Positions 46,301 through 56,584 are shown, numbered from the stretch's first letter. The stretch: 64,000 bases of DNA from Streptomyces sp. NBC_00582 (GCF_036345155.1 NZ_CP107772.1:372001-436000), one strand, 5' to 3'. The notes: a model not told the origin generated them from the sequence alone. Translations and numbers: made by a program.

Positions 46301-49300
46301 CGACACCCTCATCGAGGCGGTCACGGCTGCTGCACCCGGCGCGGTGTCCGGGCCGGTCGCCGTCACCGTCCAGGGCAGCACGGGATCGGGCGGCGATTTC
46401 GCCTACCTTGCCCCGGTGCTGCCGACGGTCACGGCCGTCACCCCGCCGACCGGCCCGACCGACGGCGAAACCAAGGTGATCATCACGGGCAGCGGCTTCA
46501 CCGGCACCACCGCCGTCACCTTCGGCGGCACCCCGGCGGACGACTTCTCCGTACCCGACGACACCACCATCCTGGCCACCGCCCCCGCACACCCGGCCGC
46601 AACCGTCACCCTCGACGTCACCACCCCCGCAGGCACCGCCTCCGGCGCCCCCTACACCTACCTCATCCCCGTCACCCCCACCGTCGGCGGCATCGCCCCG
46701 TCCAGCGGCACCTCGGCCGGCGGCACCCAGATCACCCTCACCGGCACAGGACTGACCGCCACCACCGCCATCACCGTCGCCGGCACCCCGGTGGCCGACT
46801 TCACCGTCATTGACGACACCACCATCAGCGCCGTCACCGGCCCGTCAGATCCGGCCGCCGGCCCCGTCACCGTCACCACCCCCGGCGGTACGGCGTCCGG
46901 CGGAGCCTACGCCTATCTGGCTCCGCCGCCCGTGGTCAGCGGTGTCACGCCGGACAGCGGCCTCACCCGAGGCGGCCTGGAGGTGACGGTGACCGGCAGC
47001 GGCTTCACCGGGGCCACCGAGGTACTGATCGCGGGCGTACGGGCCGAATCCTTCACCGTGGAGGACGACACCGCGCTCACCGCCGTGACCGACGAAACCC
47101 CCGCCCCCGTGTCGGGTCCTGTGACCGTCACCGCCAACGGCGGAACCGGCGCCGGAGGGTTCTTCGACTACCTGTCAGTACCGCCCGTGGTCACCGGCAT
47201 CCTGCCGGGCCTCGGCCTCACGGCCGGCGGCACCGAGGTGACCATCGCCGGTGCCGACTTCATCGGCACTACAGCCGTCACCGTCGCCGGGCTCCCGGTG
47301 GCCGCCTTCACCGTGGTGGACAACACGACCATCACCGCCGTAACGGGTGCGGCACCCGGCCCGGTGTCCGGGCCGATCACCGTCACCGCGAACGGCAGCA
47401 CCGGTTCGGGCACACACTTCGCCTACCTGGCCGCGGCAGTGCCGGCCCTTACGGCCGTCACCCCGCCGACCGGCCCGACCGACGGCGAAACCAAGGTGAT
47501 CATCACGGGCAGCGGCTTCACCGGCACCACCGCCGTCACCTTCGGCGGCACCCCGGCCGACGACTTCTCCGTACCCGACGACACCACCATCCTGGCCACC
47601 GCCCCCGCACACCCGGCCGCAACCGTCACCCTCGACGTCACCACCCCCGCAGGCACCGCCTCCGGCGCCCCCTACACCTACCTCATCCCCCCGGCGCCCA
47701 CGGTCGGAGGTATCTCCCCAGCCTCCGGTTCAACCCGTGGAGGCACCCTGGTCTCCCTCACCGGGACGGGCCTGACCGGCGCCACCGCCGTCACCGTCGC
47801 CGGTGTTCCCGCCGCCGACTTCACCGTCCTGAGCGACACCACCATCAGCGCAATCACCGCCCCGTCCGCCCCCGGAGCCGGACCCGCAACGGTCACCACG
47901 AGCGCGGGCACCGCGTCCGGCGGCAGCTTCGCCCGCCTGGCACCGCGCCCCACCGTCGAGGAGATCTTCCCCAGCAGCGGCCGCACGACCGGCGGCACGC
48001 CGGTGACGATCACCGGCACCGGCTTCACCGGTACCACCGACACCACCATCGCGGCGGTCCCCGCCGCCGGTTTCAACGTCCTCAACGACACCGCCATCCG
48101 CGCCATCACCGCAGACGCCGAGACACCCCTCAGCGCACCGGTGACCGTCACCGCGGACGGCGGAACGACCTCCGGCGCCAACTTCGCCTACCTGGACCCC
48201 CCGCCCGGCACGATCGTCACCATCCCAGCGGGCGGCCGCCCCGTCTCGGTCGTCCTGGCCCCCGACGGCACGCGGCTGTACGTCACCGACAACGCCGCAG
48301 GCGCGGTGACCGTGATCGACCCGGCCACCGAGGCCGTCGTCACCACCATCCCCGTCGGCGCCGGCCCCTGGGGCGCCGCGATCACCCCCGACGGCCGGCA
48401 GCTGTACGTCGCCAACACCGGCGACAACTCGGTCAGCGTGATCGACACCGAGACCGACAGCGTCGTCGCCACCCTCTCCGGCCTGTCCGAACCCACCGGA
48501 CTGGCCGTCACCACGGACGGCGCCGGCCTTTACGTGACCTGCCGGGGCTCCGACACCGTGACGGTCGTCGACATCACCACGAACAGCACGAGCGCGGTGA
48601 TCCCCGTCGGCCCCGCGCCGTACGACGTGACGATCTCCCCGGACGGCACACGGGCCTACGTCAGCGAAACAGAAGCCGTCAGCGTCATCGACACCGCCAC
48701 CGCCACCGTCACAACCCACCTCACCGGCTTCCGCCGCCCCCGCACAGCCGCCGTCTCGCCCAACGGCCAACGGCTGTACGTACCCGACTACGACGCCAAC
48801 ACCGTCACCGTCCTCGACACCGACACCGGCCACGTCGTCGAGACGATCCACGGCTTCGCCCAACCGTACGCGGTGGCCATCTCCCAGGACGGCGCCCTCG
48901 CCTACGTCACCAGCAGCGGTGACGGCACCGTGCACGTCATCAGCACCGTCGCGGACGAAGTCATCGCCTCCTACAGCGGTCTGAACGTGCCCCAGGGACT
49001 CGCGATCGACCCGTACGACCTGAACGTCTACGTCGCCGACAGCAACAACAGCACCGTCGCCGTCCTGCTCGGACTCCACGGCGTCTTCCCCGACCAGGGC
49101 CCGACCAGCGGCGGCACCGCGGTGACCGTCATCGGAACCCATCTGGGACAGACCAGCCTGGTCCGCTTCGGCACCAGCCCCGCCACGGACCTGGTGGTCG
49201 TCAACGACACCGCCGTGAGCGTCGTGTCCCCGGCCGGACAGGGCATCGCCGCAGTCACCGTCACCACCCCCGCGGGCACCAGCCTCCCCCGCCCCTTCTA

Positions 49301-49802
49301 CTACATCCAGCCGCCCGTGGTGACCGGCCTCACCCCGTCCAGCGGACCTACCGCCGGCACCACACCCCTCATCGTCACCGGACGCAACCTGGCCACCACC
49401 ACCCAGGTCACCATCGGCGGCGCCGAAGCCCCCTACGCCGTCCTGTCCGACAGCCGCATCGAAGTCACCACCCCCGCCACCCCGGCCGGAAAACACCCGG
49501 TGACCGTCACCACCCGCGGCGGCACCGCCACCGCCGACTACACAGCCGTCGATCCCCCCACCGTGACCGGCATCAGCCCCACCACCGGCCCCACCACCGG
49601 CCACGCCCTCGTCACCATCACCGGCACCAACCTCACCACAGCGACCTCGGTCACCTTCGGCGACACACCCGCCCACTACACCGCGGCCTCCGACACCCAA
49701 CTCGACGCCATCACCCCCGCTCACGAGGCCGGCCCGGTCGCCGTCACCGTCACCACCCCCGCCGGCTCACAGCAGGCACCCACCCCCTACACCTACGCCT
49801 GA
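43345..49802 (+). CDS. Giant IPT/TIG-repeat protein with YncE-like beta-propeller, one frameshift
   Basis: About 2150 residues. GTG 43345 is chosen because AAGGAG lies seven bases upstream and the first IPT domain (ITAVVPPSGPTTGGT) begins at once. About 19 IPT/TIG domains of roughly 85 residues follow, each with a PSSGPTxGGTxVTITGSGFTG-like start. Then come seven blades of a YVTN/YncE propeller (about 48200-49070; for example GTRLYVTDNAAGAVTVIDP) and three more IPT domains. A single base is missing near 45082-45086, shifting the frame from the first seven domains to the rest, so the gene is either a pseudogene or carries a sequencing error. No signal peptide or anchor is visible. Such proteins usually act outside the cell in adhesion or binding. 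Confidence 0.85.
45363..45560 (+). repeat. 198-bp perfect repeat inside the IPT gene (second copy 45879-46076)
   Basis: The two stretches are identical over about 198 bp at a 516-bp offset, that is, two IPT units apart. Neighbouring IPT units differ clearly, so this is a recent duplication or gene conversion. Confidence 0.85.
46431..46670 (+). repeat. 240-bp near-perfect repeat inside the IPT gene (second copy 47451-47690)
   Basis: The copies match with one visible difference (CCGGCGGAC versus CCGGCCGAC) at a 1020-bp offset, four IPT units apart. This indicates recent copying between units. Confidence 0.85.
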
Positions 49803-49849
49803 TACCAGCCGCAGCACGCAAGCAGTCTGTAACCCCTGCGACGACGTGA

Positions 49850-50038
49850 TCCGCCACAACCGATCAGACACCTGCCTGTCGGACTGGCCTGGGAGAGCCG
49901 ACCGGGAGTCACCCTCATCGGCGACACCGCCCACCTCATGTCCCCCTTCGCAGGGTCCGGCGCCGACCTCGCCATGCTCGACGGCGCCACGCTCGCCCTG
50001 GCCATTCTGAACAACCTCTGCGACCCGGCGGCGGCGAA
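49850..50038 (+). pseudogene. FAD-dependent monooxygenase C-terminal fragment
   Basis: The plus strand reads [20 protein letters not shown] and [20 protein letters not shown]. This is the GDxAHxxxPxxGxGxNxAxxD-type motif of TetX/PHBH-like flavin monooxygenases. The N-terminus is missing, and IS256 copy 2 interrupts it after DPAA. No continuation was recognised beyond the element. Confidence 0.8.
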
Positions 50039-51429
50039 GGGAGTGTAAATCTAACGGCGGATCCGACGATCATGGGAGAGACGTCAAGTGACTGACACCG
50101 CCGTGGAGTTGGAGACCGTGGAGCCTGTCGAGAGTGCCCGGTTGGGGCAGCCTGAGCCCGTGTCGGATGAGCAGCTGGTCGCGATGCTGGTGGAGCGGGC
50201 CCGGTCGGAGGGACTGCAGTTGACCGGGCAGGGTGGGCTGCTGCAGCAGCTGACCAAGCGGGTCCTGGAATCGGCCCTGGAAGGTGAGATCACCGATCAC
50301 CTCGGCTATGAGAAGCACGATGCCGGCGGCCGGGGCAGCGGCAACTCCCGCAACGGGAGCCGGGCCAAGACGGTGCTGACCGACGTCGGCCCGGTCGAGG
50401 TCAAAGTCCCGCGTGACACCTCGGGCACGTTCGAGCCGCAGATCGTCAAGAAGCGGCAGCGGCGGCTGACGGGAGTGGACGAGATGGTCCTGTCGCTCTC
50501 GGCGAAGGGCCTCACCCATGGGGAGATCGCCGCTCACCTGGCCGAGGTCTACGGGGCGGAGGTCTCCAAGCAGACCATCTCCACCATCACCGACAAGGTC
50601 ATGGACGGCATGGCGGAATGGCAGAGCCGTCCTCTCGACCGCGTTTACCCCGTTTTGTTCGTCGATGCCATCAACGTCAAGATCAGGGACGGGAAGGTCG
50701 CGAACCGTCCCATCTACGTGGTGATGGCGGTGACCGTGGACGGCACCCGCGACATCCTCGGCATCTGGGCCGGCGACGGCGGCGAGGGCGCCAAGTACTG
50801 GCTGCACGTGTTCACCGAGCTGAAGAACCGCGGCCTGGACGACGTGCTCATGCTGGTCTGCGACGGGCTCAAGGGCCTTCCCGATGCGGTGGAGGCCGTC
50901 TGGCCTCGCACGATTGTCCAGACGTGCGTCGTTCACCTGCTGCGCAATTCGTTCCGTTACGCCGCCCGCCAGGACTGGGACAAGGTCGCAGGGGCCCTCA
51001 AACCCGTCTACACCGCACCCAGCGAGGACGCCGCGACGGAGCGGTTCCTGGAGTTCCAGGAAGCGTGGGGCCGGAAGTATCCGGCGATCGTGAAGCTGTG
51101 GTCGGACGCCTGGGCCGAGTTCGTGCCCTTCCTCTCCTTCGACGTCGAGATCCGCAAGGTCATCTGCAGCACGAACGCGATCGAAAGCGTCAACGCCCGC
51201 ATCCGCAGGTCCGTCCGTGCCCGCGGCCACTTCCCCAACGAGGCCGCCGCCCTCAAGTGCATCTACATGGCCCTGATGAGCCTGGACCCCACGGGCAAGG
51301 GCCGCAAGCGGTGGACCATGCGCTGGAAAGCACCCCTGAATGCGTTCCAGATCGCCTTCGAGGGTCGCCTGACCCCGAGCAACAACTGATCACTCAACAA
51401 CCAAGATCAGCCGTTAAATTGACACACCC
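50039..51429 (+). mobile_element. IS256-family insertion sequence, copy 2, complete with target duplication
   Basis: The 1391-bp element is bounded by GGGAGTGTAAATCTAACGGC and the complement of GCCGTTAAATTGACACACCC. It is flanked by the 8-bp direct repeat GCGGCGAA at 50031-50038 and 51430-51437, as expected for IS256. It is nearly identical to copy 1 apart from the 42 bp missing there and a few point changes. Confidence 0.95.
50088..51389 (+). CDS. IS256-family (Mutator-type) transposase, full length
   Basis: The 433-residue transposase has the DDE residues in LFVDAINVKIRDGKVANRP, MLVCDGLKGLPDAV and STNAIESVNARIR. An N-terminal helix-turn-helix-like region (THGEIAAHLAEVYGAEVSKQ) and the DUF-like segment GSGNSRNGSRAKTVLTDVG are also present. 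The GTG at 50088 follows GAGAGACG. It is likely active and the possible source of copy 1. Confidence 0.94.
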   Translation: MTDTAVELETVEPVESARLGQPEPVSDEQLVAMLVERARSEGLQLTGQGGLLQQLTKRVLESALEGEITDHLGYEKHDAGGRGSGNSRNGSRAKTVLTDVGPVEVKVPRDTSGTFEPQIVKKRQRRLTGVDEMVLSLSAKGLTHGEIAAHLAEVYGAEVSKQTISTITDKVMDGMAEWQSRPLDRVYPVLFVDAINVKIRDGKVANRPIYVVMAVTVDGTRDILGIWAGDGGEGAKYWLHVFTELKNRGLDDVLMLVCDGLKGLPDAVEAVWPRTIVQTCVVHLLRNSFRYAARQDWDKVAGALKPVYTAPSEDAATERFLEFQEAWGRKYPAIVKLWSDAWAEFVPFLSFDVEIRKVICSTNAIESVNARIRRSVRARGHFPNEAAALKCIYMALMSLDPTGKGRKRWTMRWKAPLNAFQIAFEGRLTPSNN

Positions 51430-51538
51430 GCGGCGAACTCCTGTGTCAGGTTCAGCGTGTCGAAATGACTCGTGGCCCCAGGGTGGCCGCTGCGTAACCC
51501 TGACTTGGTTGGCGTGGACGGCGAAGTGGGTGGAGGAG

Positions 51539-51564
51539 CGAGCCGGGCCGGACGGCCCGGCTCG
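51539..51564. terminator. Hairpin downstream of the CocE-type hydrolase
   Basis: CGAGCCGGGCCG-GA-CGGCCCGGCTCG is a perfect 12-bp stem. It begins 28 nt past the stop of the minus-strand hydrolase gene and probably ends its transcription. Confidence 0.75.
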
Positions 51565-51591
51565 TCGACTGTTCCCCGGAGGGCTGGCGAA

Positions 51592-53277
51592 CTACGCGAG
51601 ACCAGAGCTGCTGGGAAGTACCAGTGTCGAGTGCGTGTGGAGCGTGATGCGCACCGGTGTGAAGGTGGTGGCGTCCACCGGCGACTCACCGGTGCCGGGA
51701 TTGCGGGCGTAGCGTGGGTGGGCGCCTCCGCTGATCTGCCAGCGTATGCGGTGGCCGACGGGGAAGCGGTGGGCGGTGGAGCTCATCGGCACAGTGACCT
51801 GCGAGGGCGCCTGTTCGGCCGTCCGTAGGCGGCCGAACCCGTCGCAGATGTTGACGGAGCGGCCTTGTGGGTCTACGTCGCACAGGCGTGTGAAGACATC
51901 GGCGTGCCCGGTGTCCGTGGAGATGCTCAGCCGTGCGGAGACGGGGCCCAGAATGTCCATGGGCTTGGTCAGTGGTGGACCGGTGAATGTCAGGACGTCG
52001 TCTCGGGCCTCCAGAGTAGCGTTGTTCCGGGGACCGGCGGTGCGGGAGAGCAGTGGGCCGCCCAGCGAGGGGGTGGGGTCGGCCGGGTCGTAGCGGAACG
52101 CCGCCACGGGTGCGGAGTCTGCCGGGGCCTGCTGGGTGAGATGCCCGCCGGGGATGGGGTACCACGAGGTGGCAGCCGCGGCCGGCGGCCAGTCGTCGAG
52201 GTCCCGCCAGGCGTTTTCGCCGCCGAAGTGCACGCGCACCGCGGTGGGGCGCAGGCCGGAGGGATCGGCGTACAGGTGGGCGCGCAGCCACGCGAGGCTC
52301 TCGGCGAATACCTCGGGCCATCCCCGCTGCAGGGCGGAAGTGTGGGTCCAGGGACCGACGAGCAGGGCGGTCTCACATCCGGCTCGGCGTAGCCGGTCGT
52401 ACTGCTCAAAGGTCTGGTCGACCAGTGCGTCGTGCCATCCGGTGATCAGAGCCGTGGGCACGTGGAGCAGCTCCGCCGACTCCGCCAACGACGCGCCGTG
52501 CCAGTAGGCGTCCTTGCCGTCTGGGTGTGTCATCACGTCGTCCAACCAAGGCAGTTCGCTGCCGACGGCTGACACGTACGCCCCACGCAGGGGCTGCGCG
52601 GTGGTGACGTCGCGCAGGCGGCGCTGCAGGCGCAGCGTCGCCTTGAGGAACGGTGCCATGCCCTGGTGCTGGTAGTTCATGCCCACGCCCACGGCGAGGG
52701 CGTTCTCCAAGCGAAGCGCACCGTCTGCGTGGAACAGGGCGTAGGGATCGTGCAGCCCTACTTGCACCACCATTGCCTTCAGTTCTGGCGGTGGGTCCAG
52801 AGCGAGGGCCCATTGGACGTAGCCCAGGTAACTGGGGCCGACGGTCCCCAGTGTTCCGTTGAACCAGGGTTGCTCACGCAGCCAGGACACCGTGGCCTGG
52901 CCGTCGGCGGCCTCGTTGCGCCAAAGATCGAACATACCGCCCGAACCTCCGGTGCCGCGGCAGCTCTGCAGGATCACGTGGAAGCCCTGCTCAGCGAAGA
53001 GCAGGCCGTACTGGGGTGACCACGGTAGGCCTCGGCCATAGGGCGAGCGGACCAGGAGAGTGGGGAAGTCGCCCTGGGCACGCGGAAAGTAGTGGTCAGT
53101 GATCAGCGGGCTGCCGTCGGCGGCCGGCACCAACAGTCCTGGCTCCCATCCGGCCTCATGCCGTTTCGCCGGCAGACCTCGCCAGGTCGCCCTCATCATC
53201 CGCGAGGAAAGCGGCGGTTTTCCGGCGGGTGGGACCCAGGCCGGTCTGGCTACGGCGTCGGGCGTGCGTGATGACAT
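51592..53277 (-). CDS. CocE/NonD family alpha/beta hydrolase (X-Pro dipeptidyl-peptidase-like)
   Basis: The 561-residue protein has the CocE/NonD architecture. An N-terminal alpha/beta hydrolase (DHYFPRAQGDFPTLLVRSPYGRG) carries the nucleophile in VGPSYLGYVQW, the catalytic Asp in ITGWHDALVDQ and His in VGPWTHTS. A C-terminal jelly-roll PepX_C domain (LTKPMDILGPVSARLSIS, RIRWQISGGAHPRYARNP) follows. It cleaves acyl, ester or N-terminal peptide bonds; the substrate is unknown. The ATG has AGGAGGGG four bases upstream. It is divergent from a TetR gene across a palindromic operator, so it is probably repressed by that regulator. Confidence 0.93.
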   Translation of the reverse strand: MSSRTPDAVARPAWVPPAGKPPLSSRMMRATWRGLPAKRHEAGWEPGLLVPAADGSPLITDHYFPRAQGDFPTLLVRSPYGRGLPWSPQYGLLFAEQGFHVILQSCRGTGGSGGMFDLWRNEAADGQATVSWLREQPWFNGTLGTVGPSYLGYVQWALALDPPPELKAMVVQVGLHDPYALFHADGALRLENALAVGVGMNYQHQGMAPFLKATLRLQRRLRDVTTAQPLRGAYVSAVGSELPWLDDVMTHPDGKDAYWHGASLAESAELLHVPTALITGWHDALVDQTFEQYDRLRRAGCETALLVGPWTHTSALQRGWPEVFAESLAWLRAHLYADPSGLRPTAVRVHFGGENAWRDLDDWPPAAAATSWYPIPGGHLTQQAPADSAPVAAFRYDPADPTPSLGGPLLSRTAGPRNNATLEARDDVLTFTGPPLTKPMDILGPVSARLSISTDTGHADVFTRLCDVDPQGRSVNICDGFGRLRTAEQAPSQVTVPMSSTAHRFPVGHRIRWQISGGAHPRYARNPGTGESPVDATTFTPVRITLHTHSTLVLPSSSGLA

Positions 53278-53287
53278 CGTTCCCCTC

Positions 53288-53318
53288 CTCTATTCTCGTA
53301 CGATGTACGAGAATAGAG
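53288..53318. promoter_or_regulatory. 31-bp palindromic operator between hydrolase and TetR genes
   Basis: CTCTATTCTCGTAC-GAT-GTACGAGAATAGAG is a perfect 14-bp inverted repeat with a 3-bp centre, 11 nt upstream of the hydrolase start and 60 nt before the TetR start. The size, symmetry and position are typical of a TetR-family operator. Confidence 0.85.
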
Positions 53319-53377
53319 CATGCTTGGATGACCTCGAGAAGAGCCGCCTCAACAACCAGGGGAAGGAGTGCAAGGCC

Positions 53378-54094
53378 ATGTCCGGCGACGGCAAGTCCGG
53401 TGCCGAGAGCGTCGATCCCGAACAGCTCTGGCTGCGTCCCACCGAGCCCCGCAGGGGCCGCAGGCCTTCCTTCACCCGGGAGGCGATCACCGCGGCGGCC
53501 GTCACTCTGGCGGACACGGAAGGACTCGACGCGGTCACCATGCGGCGGGTGGCCGCCGAGGTCGGAGCGGGCGTCATGTCGCTCTACAGCTACGCCCCTG
53601 ACAAGGAGACGCTGCTGGAACTGATGGTCGACCACGTCAGCGGCGAACTCACGGTCACGAACCCACCGAGCGGCGACTGGCGTGCCGATCTGAAGAGCGT
53701 GGCCCGCCTGCAGCGCGCCCACATGCTGCGCCACCCTTGGCTGCCCGTCGCCTTGTCCACCCGTCGCGTTCCGGGCCCCAACACGCTGGCCTTCCTGGAA
53801 CACGTGCTCGCCGTCCTGCGGCCCACCGGGCTGGACGGTGCGGCGAAGCTAGAGGTCTTCGCCCAGATCACCGCATTCGTGGCCGGGCACGTTAGCCATG
53901 AGATCGCGCAGGCCGCAGTCTCACGATCACCGGACCGGGCCGCAGCCGAGGGCCGCTACCTCGCCGCTGTCGCCGCCGACGGCTGCCATCCGGAACTCGC
54001 CGAAGCCCTTTCCGCCCCCGGACGTCCCCTCACCCCCGACGCCACCTTCACCCGTTTCCTCAACCGCCTGATCGACGGCCTCGATACTGACTGA
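53378..54094 (+). CDS. TetR/AcrR family transcriptional regulator
   Basis: The 238-residue protein has the N-terminal TetR helix-turn-helix: FTREAITAAAVTLADTEGLD, then VTMRRVAAEVGAGVMSLYSY at about residues 48-67. A C-terminal ligand domain of the TetR_C type has FLNRLIDGLDTD at its end. The ATG at 53378 with GGAAGGAG upstream is preferred; an ATG at 53303 lies inside the operator and is rejected. It should repress itself and the divergent hydrolase. Confidence 0.92.
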   Translation: MSGDGKSGAESVDPEQLWLRPTEPRRGRRPSFTREAITAAAVTLADTEGLDAVTMRRVAAEVGAGVMSLYSYAPDKETLLELMVDHVSGELTVTNPPSGDWRADLKSVARLQRAHMLRHPWLPVALSTRRVPGPNTLAFLEHVLAVLRPTGLDGAAKLEVFAQITAFVAGHVSHEIAQAAVSRSPDRAAAEGRYLAAVAADGCHPELAEALSAPGRPLTPDATFTRFLNRLIDGLDTD

Positions 54095-54480
54095 TGCCAT
54101 GCACCTGTGACTGCCGTCCCGCCCGCGGCACCTCCGAGGAACAGACCGTCGCCCTCTCCAGGCGCCCACGTCGCGACAAAGGCTGCCACCAGCTCTGTTT
54201 CAGGCGGCCGACCGACTACCTGCCGAGCGGGGCCTGCGTGGGCAGCGTACGGATCACAGCATGATCGGCGAACTGCTGGCGCAAGTGACTGCTCTCCATC
54301 ATGGCCCGGTGTAGGACGCCCACCAGTGCCTCGACGTCGTGCACATGTACGTGCTGCCCCTGGCCGAGCTGGCGACGCACCACCTCGACCTCATGATCAC
54401 CCCCAACGGCGACCAGCAGATGGCGCCCGGATCGACAAGTACACGACCACCGCTACCCCAGGGCAGACCACCGGGCGGCC
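54095..54480. other. 386-nt stretch without a recognisable gene
   Basis: Only short frames lie between the TetR gene and the YceI remnant. Part of it (VLPLAELATHHLDLMITPNG near 54350-54410) could be a decayed coding fragment. Confidence 0.35.
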
Positions 54481-54870
54481 GAGGCCGCCGTCGGCACCTG
54501 GACGCTGGACACCGAAGCCAGCACCGTAGGCCTGCGGACGCAGAACATCTGGGGCCTGGTCACGGTCGCCGGCCGCTTCAACGTGGCCTCCGGCCACGGC
54601 ACGGTCGCCGCCGACTGCACGGTCTACGGCGAACTGGTCGTCGACGCCGCCTCGATCGACACCGCCAACGACAAGCGCGACGCGCACCTGCGCTCCGCCC
54701 ACTTCCTCGACATGGACAACCACCCGGCCATCACCTACCGGGTCCGAGCGATCTCCTCCATCGGCAACGGACAGGTCTGTGTCCACGGCACGCTGACCGT
54801 CCGGGGCACCTCGGGCCCGCTGCCCCTCACCGCGACAGCGACAGCGACAACGCGGTTGAACCCTCAACAC
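54481..54870 (+). pseudogene. YceI-family protein remnant
   Basis: The reading GTWTLDTEASTVGLRTQNIW, VAGRFNVASGHGTVAADC, DAASIDTANDKRDAHLRSAH and FLDMDNHPAITYRVRAISSI is a clear YceI (lipocalin-like isoprenoid-binding) domain. No start codon precedes it in frame. The C-terminal third is replaced by unrelated residues after about 54840. It is probably not functional. Confidence 0.75.
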
Positions 54871-55045
54871 ACAGGCCTGGCCCCAGGCCGCGCCGCCCCA
54901 GGGCTCGCACCGCTCAGAGCGCGTCAACGGACGAGCACTGCCCGTAGCGATGGGATCAAAATCCGAAGAAAGATCGCCTCAGCGGTGAACCTCGTGCAAT
55001 CGGCGGCCCTTCTATCTCTTTGGAGAGAACGCAAAGGGGTATGAG

Positions 55046-56551
55046 ATGCCGGAACGGTCACGCCGTGCTGTGCTGGCGCTGCTGGGAGTCGGAACCGCCG
55101 GAGTGGGCATGGCTGTTTATGCCGCCCATGACGTGCTCGTGGCGGGAGCCGGACGGCGCATGGCGGAGGACAACCCCTTGGCGGGCTCCGGCGCACGGCT
55201 CTCGGACACCATTGGTCATCCGAAGGCATCCGGTGACCGGGAGGGGCAGATCCAGGGGTATGCCTCGGCCACTTCGGTGAGCCAGGGCCAGGTGATCGAC
55301 TTCCATGTGTCGGTGCACGCGGAGCAGAGCTACCGCATCGCGGTGTTCCGCCTGGGCGACTACGGCGGCAAGGGCGCGTGGTTGCGGACGACCAGTGCCG
55401 AGCTCCAGGGCAGGCGCCGTACCGTGCCCACGGCCGATCCGACGACCGGGGTCATCGCGTGTGACTGGCCCGTCTCCTGGAGCCTGCGCATCCCGTCCGA
55501 CTGGCGTTCGGGCCTGTACCAGGCGGTGTTCACCACGGAGGACGGAGACGTCGGCAGCACCCCGTTCGTGGTGCGGGAGCCCGCCCGTTCGGCCGACATC
55601 CTGATGGTGGTGCCCTTCACGACCTACCAGGCCTACAACATGTGGCCCAAGAACGGCCACACCGGCAAGAATCTCTACCGGGGATACAACAAGGCGGGAC
55701 GGATCGGGGGCACCGAGGAGCGCGCCCACAAGGTCTCCTTCGACCGTCCGTACTCAGGCGCCGGCGTCCCCAACTGGTTCGAGATGGACACCAGCTTCCT
55801 CCGCTGGGCAGAGCGGTCCGGGCTCGACGTGGCCTACGCGAGCAGTCTCGATCTGCACGACGGGACGATCGACACCTCCAGATACCGGGCACTGTTCTTC
55901 CCCGGCCACGACGAGTACTGGTCCAAGCCGATGCTGGACTCGGCCAAGAAGGCCGTCTCCGCCGGATCGCACCTCGCGTTCCTCGGCGCGAACAACATCT
56001 ACTGGCATGTCCGGATGGAGGCGTCCGCCGACGGCCGGGCGAACCGGATCATGGCCTGCTACAAGACATCGCCGGACCCGGACCGCGACCGGTCCGGGGC
56101 CACCACTCGCTGGCGTGTCATCTCGCCGAACCAGCGGCAAGCCGAACAGGGCGTGCTCGGAATCCAGTTCAACGGAATCGTGCAAAGACCCGCCCCGCTC
56201 GTGGTCAAGGGGAGCGGGCACTGGCTCTGGGCGGGCACCGGGCTGCGTGAAGGCGCCCGGCTACCCAGACTGGTCGGAGTCGAGGCGGACGCCTACGACC
56301 CGAAGGCCCCGAGCCCGGCCGGCTCCCGGCGCACCCTCCTGGCAGAGTCCCCGTACCTGGCCAAGCTCCCCAAGGCCAGTCAGCGCCAGGTCCAGCACAC
56401 CGCTCTCACCGAAATGCCCAACGGGGCCATGGTGTTCGTCGCCGGCACCTTCCACTGGGCACTGGCCCTCGACCATCCGCGGTACTGGAACAGACACATC
56501 CAGACGGCGACCAGGAACCTGACCAACCGCATGCTGCGCCGACAGACGTGA
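55046..56551 (+). CDS. N,N-dimethylformamidase beta-subunit-like protein, probably membrane-anchored or exported
   Basis: The 501-residue protein starts with MPERSRRAVLALLGVGTAGVG, a positively charged, hydrophobic Tat- or Sec-like signal or anchor. The mature part contains YASATSVSQGQVIDFHVS, VPFTTYQAYNMWPKNG, ALFFPGHDEYWSKPM and FLGANNIYWHVR. This is the pattern of the DMFase large-subunit-like domain, which is widespread in Streptomyces as proteins of unknown role. The amidase activity of true DMFase is not implied. It is a single gene followed by a hairpin. Confidence 0.8.
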   Translation: MPERSRRAVLALLGVGTAGVGMAVYAAHDVLVAGAGRRMAEDNPLAGSGARLSDTIGHPKASGDREGQIQGYASATSVSQGQVIDFHVSVHAEQSYRIAVFRLGDYGGKGAWLRTTSAELQGRRRTVPTADPTTGVIACDWPVSWSLRIPSDWRSGLYQAVFTTEDGDVGSTPFVVREPARSADILMVVPFTTYQAYNMWPKNGHTGKNLYRGYNKAGRIGGTEERAHKVSFDRPYSGAGVPNWFEMDTSFLRWAERSGLDVAYASSLDLHDGTIDTSRYRALFFPGHDEYWSKPMLDSAKKAVSAGSHLAFLGANNIYWHVRMEASADGRANRIMACYKTSPDPDRDRSGATTRWRVISPNQRQAEQGVLGIQFNGIVQRPAPLVVKGSGHWLWAGTGLREGARLPRLVGVEADAYDPKAPSPAGSRRTLLAESPYLAKLPKASQRQVQHTALTEMPNGAMVFVAGTFHWALALDHPRYWNRHIQTATRNLTNRMLRRQT

Positions 56552-56584
56552 AGCCCGAAGCAGCGGCCTCGCTGGGGCCGGCAT

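Noticed and set aside
43885..46592. Glycine/aspartate-rich minus-strand frames opposite the IPT gene
   Set aside because: They are repetitive shadows of the IPT repeats without any family similarity.
43600..48200. Repeat array resembling CRISPR at first glance
   Set aside because: The repeats are coding IPT units of about 255 bp with variable sequence and no short identical repeats or unique spacers.
50031..51437. Composite transposon formed by the two IS256 copies around the PKS cluster
   Set aside because: The copies are in direct orientation, but only copy 2 has its own duplication and no outer 8-bp repeat pair was found, so unit transposition is not supported. Recombination between copies remains possible.
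53303..53377. Upstream ATG start for the TetR regulator
   Set aside because: It lies inside the palindromic operator and lacks a ribosome-binding site. The ATG at 53378 has a strong one.
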